Source: Capitella teleta
Taxonomy: Eukaryota > Annelida > Polychaeta > Capitellidae
Assembly (NCBI GenBank): GCA_000328365.1
Contig: KB299619.1
Coordinates: 69,422-133,421 of the forward strand
Direction of reading: 5' to 3'
Length of the DNA stretch: 64,000 nucleotides
Shown here: piece by piece, positions 58,401-64,000 of the stretch
Layout of the letters: each line of letters starts with the position of its first letter
How positions within the stretch are numbered: the stretch's first letter is position 1
The notes under the pieces: model-generated
What the model was told of the DNA's origin: nothing
Seen by the model: the letters and a program-made list of their open reading frames with translations, nothing else
The model's database searches: none
Program-made: the position numbers and the translations under genes

Positions 58401-61123
58401 CCATGATTCATTTAGCGATTGCACGCTTCAGCAGAGCAACAAAAAAAGTCGCACGGTTTTATTTTTTTTCACTTCATATTGAACTGCAACGTATTCCCGA
58501 TAGAGCAACATCAGTCCACATTAGGCATTCTTGACTTGTGGGAACACGCTTCCAGACCAAAAATCATCCAAACCCCTGTGACCCAGTTAGATTGCCTCGT
58601 TCCAATTGAACAAGCGTCCCTCTGTGCAGTGCCAAAACAGATGGAGCTCGCTTCTGAGAAATGGACCATATATGGGAAACAGCACTCTTGTTTGTCATGA
58701 ACTGCAATTGTCGTAAGTCACGTGACATGACAATGTAAATTCCTGGTAACTGCTCAAACAGGAAACATGGACATAAATGAAAAAAAATTGCTCTATGCGT
58801 GATATATTTGTGAAGCTTACTCAGAAATTAGAAACAAGTGGATTGGTTCAATGCTCCACCATTGATCATACATTATTATAGCGAGAATGATTTACAATCG
58901 TGATGGGAAAACAATTCACAGCAGTGAGAATAGCGCACCCCGCATCATATTATTCTTATAAATGGATTGACAACTTTGTAGCCACCAAAATTGGGTCAAA
59001 ATCTTTCAGATTGATTGACCTCCATACATGTTGAGCTACAAGTGAGAGATCCCTTACACCATGCATGGCTGAATGCATGCAAATAAAATTGTAAGCCTTA
59101 GTGTTTAATATACACCTAAGCCAGTGATTAAAAACGATCTCTTTAAAGACAGAATCCAATACATTTATGAACCCAAATATCGTCTAAATCCGAAGGAGAA
59201 AAAAAAAAATCCATAACCGGGGGAAGAAAAACCCTCAAATTAGCAAAACATTCAGCTCAGTCTTAAAACAACACATTTTCAGCTGAGATTAACGCCAGCA
59301 AATCGTAAACCAATAGCTGAGGAAACGAGGCACACGGATCAATGTCGCATTGTGAATTCAGGGGCTGTGTGTGGAGAGGCAGCAAGTGCTGCAGTAACGA
59401 TGATCACCAGCAGCAATCAGAGGCCGACCGAGAGGACTTCCGGGAGAATTGCTGAATAATAAATGCCATCACGTCCAAACACGATGGTTTCAGTGACGGC
59501 GGAGATGAGCATTGAAAGAAATTATTGAGATGAACTGATTACGGCAATTAGCAGAAAAGCATCGAGACTGATGAATAATCCAAACGGGCATGCAGAAATA
59601 GAAGGCTGAGCAGCCAATTGTACGCTAGCGTGACTAATCAGAAGTCGTCATCAAAGCGAGATGTGCCATCCCCAGGTATCAATCCAGCCTCATTGATCAA
59701 TGGACCGGCTAAAAATACACACCCAGCGCAACCAACAGTAGCACGCACACGTCGGCAGTGACATACCTTTCAGTGAATTTGTGGAATAGTCTTCCTCGTA
59801 AAGTATTCTTGATTTCTTTAATGTATGGCTGCCAAAAAAAAAATAATAATAACAATATTAATGAAAAAAAATCCACGAGGCTGTGACCTTTAACCTTACC
59901 TCGAAGACAGTGGAGGGCAGGCCCCTAGTCTTCTGTGCCCTGGTCAGTGATTCCTGGACATGGTCCACGGCCTCTTTTGAGTATGTCTGCAAATGGAATA
60001 ATTCATCACTGATCGGATGTGCAGTGGGGAGGCCTTGAGATGGCGCTCAGTCGTGTAATTGACAAGCACTCGGACGGAGCCTTAATACGAGGGGAGGAGG
60101 GAAGAGCGTTGTCTGCCTGGGGACACGCTGGGGATGATGGAATTAACTTCCAGGGAAAATCATGTGATGGACGACAGAAGGAGAAAGTGGTGGACACTGT
60201 CTTCGTAAAAGGGGAAATTTCCTTCTTCCATCAGCGATTGATTAAATGGAGAATGAGCGGAGGACGGTAGAAGAATGCAAGCAGAACGTACGTGCGATTG
60301 CGAGAGCAACTCCTTCATAATGAACTGGTCGTATATGTCACGCCCACTCTTAATCCTCTCCTCGTCTGACTCCAGTTTCTCAAACTTCCGAATCTGAATG
60401 AGAAAATAAATTCAAATATATATACATGTGGCCTACATCCAGGAAATGGCATATAACAAAGGCAAAAAAAAAAAAAAAAAATGAATATGCTATAATTAAT
60501 AACCAAACGAGAGATTCGTAATTATCAATGGTTCAGAAAGAACAGCTGAGGCTAATTAATTAATGCCTAACGTGTCAACGCATGTGGAGATTGGCCTCAA
60601 GAACCTTAATGAGGTCACTCAAGTGAACTTCATCATGCGTCCATGCCGACGGACACGATCAACACGAGTACAAACGAGAAAGAGTAGAAGCATGTATGAC
60701 ATGCCACCCAGGGAGGGGGGAGGGGTATGGTCAATTGAGGAAAGAGCAAAAAGAAGGCGTGGTTGTTGCGTGCGCAGCCCTCGAGGCATCGATTCGTGCT
60801 ACCTGTCGAAGGAGTCCTGTCAATCGGCAAGTTGGGGTCGATTCCCGAGTCGAAATCGGCATCGACGGACGAAATGTACAGAAATAGCGGTATACATAGC
60901 AGGCTTAGCTCATCGATGGCATTTATCGGAATAAAAGGAGCGGAGCTTTGAAGTGTGAGCACCACGTACCACACCCAGCATGCGCTGCAGCTATATATGT
61001 CATCGTGATAGGCGTCGATTACGAGGTCAAATGAGGTCAGATTACCAACCTCTTCGTAGAAGCGCAGTTGAGGTACTGCTTCGTCGCAGGCGCTCTCTGT
61101 GAATTCTTTGAACAACAAATACC
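55473..61123 (-). CDS. GRK2: G-protein-coupled receptor kinase, GRK2/3 (beta-ARK) type, 5' end missing
   Basis: Phosphorylates activated GPCRs; the PH domain recruits it to membranes through G-beta-gamma and lipid. Exons in transcript order: 61123-61050, 60393-60292, 59986-59900, 59828-59767, 58379-58328, 58255-58164, 58111-58012, 57956-57744, 57673-57579, 57526-57419, 57363-57297, 56652-56552, 56492-56330, 56269-56104, 56037-55880, 55822-55706, 55649-55473; phases agree and give 643 residues. RGS-homology remainder starts at [10 protein letters not shown]. Kinase motifs: [16 protein letters not shown] (catalytic Lys), VVYRDLKPANILL, the GRK-typical DLG ([10 protein letters not shown]), GYMAPEV. 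The AGC tail has [20 protein letters not shown]. The PH domain lies near 500-610. The C-terminal helix ends HRNSDDS. Compared with vertebrate GRK2 only about 65 N-terminal residues are missing, probably in exons beyond the window. The donor of the third-last exon is uncertain (GTTTGT chosen). Confidence 0.94.
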
Positions 61124-64000
61124 CTGAAATAAGAGAGAAAGAAAGAGAGAATAAATCGCAAATAACAGTGAACGGCAGAAGGCGCGTTACGTAAGAGAGG
61201 CCAGTGCAATGTACATCTCCTTCATAATCATCCTTCATTACAATGAGTGCACAAGTGCTTCACGCTAATACACGCAGCCAATAACACTGCCCAATGGCTA
61301 CTGTCTTTTTTTAACACATTAGGGTCATCACAAAAGCGGTCAATGCGAAGTGACCAGCAATACGTCATAACGGGAAGCAATCACAGCCGGCGGCAGCAGC
61401 AGCCGGCGGTGTGTACACCGGCGGTTCCGCTGATTTACGGCAAGGGAAGGCAGGCGGGCGAGAGGAGGAGGAGGAGGAGGAGGAGGCTGAGGGGACCAGG
61501 GCGCTGGGATGGATGGCAGCAGGGCCATATGAATAACGCTAATGGCCGAGGACTCCGGCGTAATGCTGCTGCTGTTTTGGTATCGCATTGAAAGCGAGCG
61601 AAATCGTTACAGCCTCAGCTATTGTTGCTGCAGCGTCAATTAAGACGACGAAATTGAAATGCATACACAGCAGAAACACAAGAGCAGAAATCGTTCAACG
61701 GAGGAGGGAGGGGGGAGGAAGCATGCAGCAGTAGGGATAATGACGGACGATATAGGGAAGAGGCTCTTCCCGAGGGCGGCGCAGTATCGTCCGCAGGCGG
61801 GGAACACAACAGACCCAAGTGCGTGCGATACTCAACTATGGTGCGGAGGAGTACAAGACGATAAGGAGGAGGGAAGCGTCTATACACGGAGAGGAATAAA
61901 TACATTGCAAAGGAAGCCGAGAGCTAGCAAGTCAGAAGAGTGCATGTGTGTTGACAGAACCCACATCTCGATGACAAATACTCGCTCATTTCAGCGCTAA
62001 TATTGACCAACAAGATTAAGATTGAGTCGGAGGCTGCTGCTGTTGCTCGAGCAACCGACGCATCCAGGGGCCGCGAGGAAGAGGAGGTGGGGGGGGGGGT
62101 ACTAATAACAGCGCCAACCCAATATGCGTTGCATGCCTAATAGCCAATCGTGTACAACCCACAGAGACAGAGACATTAGTTGCGTAATCGACGTTCATAA
62201 CATAACCCACTCAAGTGTTCTGTTCTCTCTTGCAAAAGTGGGTCAAACGATGACGTCACACAATTCAAGAGAAAGTGGGCGATATGCAAACGAGTAATGT
62301 TCAACAGGCAGCGAGACCACAGACGTCTCTGCTGCAAGCATCAGCTCTGTTGGACACGCCGAAGCACATGCGGCACACACTTGACCAATTTTGCATCTCA
62401 CGCGGTCAGAGTGGCCGCCGCCAATGACGCAACGCTAAGTGGTGAGCCCCAGCACAATGCGAATTCATGCAATGTTACCGAACCCCACATGAAAAGGGGT
62501 TCGGGGGGGGGGGGGGTTGGGGTTACTCAGTGCTCTGCGTGGAGGAGGGTCGCCAGGACAAAAAGTTCACCCGTGCAGTTCTAGCGCAGCAGGCACTCAG
62601 CTTATACAAGCGTCCGTGGTAAGGAGATACAAAGCCCTGGACCCGTCATATCAACAGCGAAGAAGGAGACCCTGGATTGCTGCTGATTGGCAGCCAGGCA
62701 TTGCAGTGTATGGCATTATTACGATGCACCTTTGATCAATCAAAGATCCAACACTAATGCTGCACCCAATGCCTTCTTGCTAAGTCAACCGAACTTTTGA
62801 GTGCAACTGCACGCAAAGAGCTCTTGGGAAAACGGATAGAAAACCCGAAGCAAGAGTTGCCCGATAAGCAAGACATGGGCAGAAGCAGCATCGCAAGTAG
62901 AACAAGAAGAAGCCATGGGTCTAAAAAAAAAAAAAAAAAAAAAAAAATTCGCATCAGAACAAAAGAGAAAGCAAAAGTGAGTTATTTTTGCGGCTGAAAT
63001 GCGAGGAATGCCTCGATGTCGCGGCAGCAAAAGTGAGCAAAAGTGAGCACAAACAGCAAGAGAACTAAACAGATGACGACTTCCTCGTAATGTCTGCAAA
63101 GCGACCGCACGCAACACGCAGCGGCAAAGGAGCCCGCTGCATACGTACAACATGCACTTAAGGCTTAAGGTACATGCTAAAAACTGAACACGCCTGTAAC
63201 TGTGTAAGAAGGCGAATGAAAAGGCTGTCAATTGAAAGGCAGAGAAATAATGCGAGATGGATCCATTTAACTTCGTCATTGAACGACCCTTCACAAGCAG
63301 TGGCTGTAAGCACACAGCAAAAAGAAGCGACGAAAAAGGCGGGCTCAGCTGAGCTGGGCTGATATCGCAGTGTTGCGCAAATAGGTCATTTGTCAACACC
63401 AGCGCCTCGTGCGCCGGATGTCTTCGATCAATGAATCAATGAGCATCTCAATGAGCAGGTCGAAGCCGCAGCTTGCAAGATCAACAAACTCACAGGACAA
63501 AAACATGCAATTATAATTGTGTGCCAGATGACAGGATGAGGACACTTGAAGGTGTTTGACAGCTAGCCAGGACGACGATCATTTCACAGTGGAGGATGAC
63601 ATCTGCACTGTGCATTTCAGCGTGGCTCATCTTATCATCGTGTTGATTAACATACGAGGGAATCTTCTGTCAGTCACAGGGAACAGCCACGCAGACAACG
63701 CCGATCGGCCGTCCCCATAGGGTTGGGAGGGGGGGGGGGGTGGTGCCGAGCGCAATTTGATAAATGCTCAAGCATCTATGAGAAAGTGGAGGCGCAGAGG
63801 GCGTCCGTGGATGCAGCATGGCATGCTCATTGCATATGAGCGCTGCCACATACCAAAACGACCAGCAGTGAATGATACGCGAAGTCTGTTTACTATGAAC
63901 CAGCGAGAGATGACGTCATACAATAGGATCACCGTATAACGGTATTCAGCGCAACAGTTAAAACTTGGAAGAAATAAAAATTCAAAAATTACATTACAGG
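61124..64000 (-). other. Probable 5' intron of GRK, no exon recognised
   Basis: I searched the minus strand for the conserved first GRK2 exons (MADLEAVLADVSYLM-like and QKYLEDRGE-like) and found none. It contains (GAG)n at 61464-61487, poly-A at 62923-62946 and several G-runs. ORFs here are low-complexity. Confidence 0.55.

Overview
The window is nuclear DNA from an invertebrate animal. Its genes are split by many very short introns (mostly 48-60 bp, GT-AG), set in AT-rich DNA with long poly-T/poly-A tracts, (TAA)n microsatellites and many small transposons. Nitric oxide synthase, a UBASH3/TULA protein, a GRK2/3-type kinase and a peptidoglycan-recognition exon together point to Metazoa. The phylum cannot be fixed from the sequence alone; there is nothing vertebrate-like about it.

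Layout, left to right. An intronless BTB-kelch gene (994-2688, +). An 11-exon UBASH3/TULA gene (4965-11721, +), which I rebuilt exon by exon to 862 residues with every splice phase consistent. An intronless GT14 (core-2/I-branching GlcNAc-transferase-like) gene (13572-15017, -). A 6-kb gene-poor stretch. A P-element/THAP9-like transposase 3' fragment (21402-22105, +). A small unrecognised membrane or secreted ORF (22927-23343, +). The first part of a PGRP gene (25327-26902, +) whose domain stops half way. From 27.9 to 43 kb lies a repeat-dense block: two TTAA-flanked non-autonomous elements (one around a 748-bp assembly gap), a PDZ-domain exon (32003-32458, +) with a likely upstream promoter and leader exon, a decayed mariner, a LINE reverse-transcriptase fragment, and a 4.1-kb inverted structure with arms of about 620 bp. 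Then 23 exons of a nitric oxide synthase (44039-51431, +; 1148 residues, first exon(s) not found), with a TIR transposon and a tRNA-derived SINE in its one long mapped intron. Last, 17 exons of a GRK2/3-type kinase (61123-55473, -; 643 residues, 5' exons missing, probably beyond the right edge).

The genes do not form an operon or obvious pathway. UBASH3, PGRP, NOS and GRK2 are signalling or immunity families, but neighbouring here is probably incidental.

The most unusual signals are not genes. (1) A 13-bp word, ATCATAACGCACT or its complement, recurs more than ten times. It is concentrated in introns of UBASH3 and NOS and just upstream of UBASH3 and PGRP. (2) Paired TGACCT-like words occur in the sense strand of short introns of three unrelated genes. 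(3) An empty site for a TTAA-flanked element is preserved in a second copy of its host repeat within this window. (4) Several perfect or near-perfect palindromes and large inverted repeats are present.
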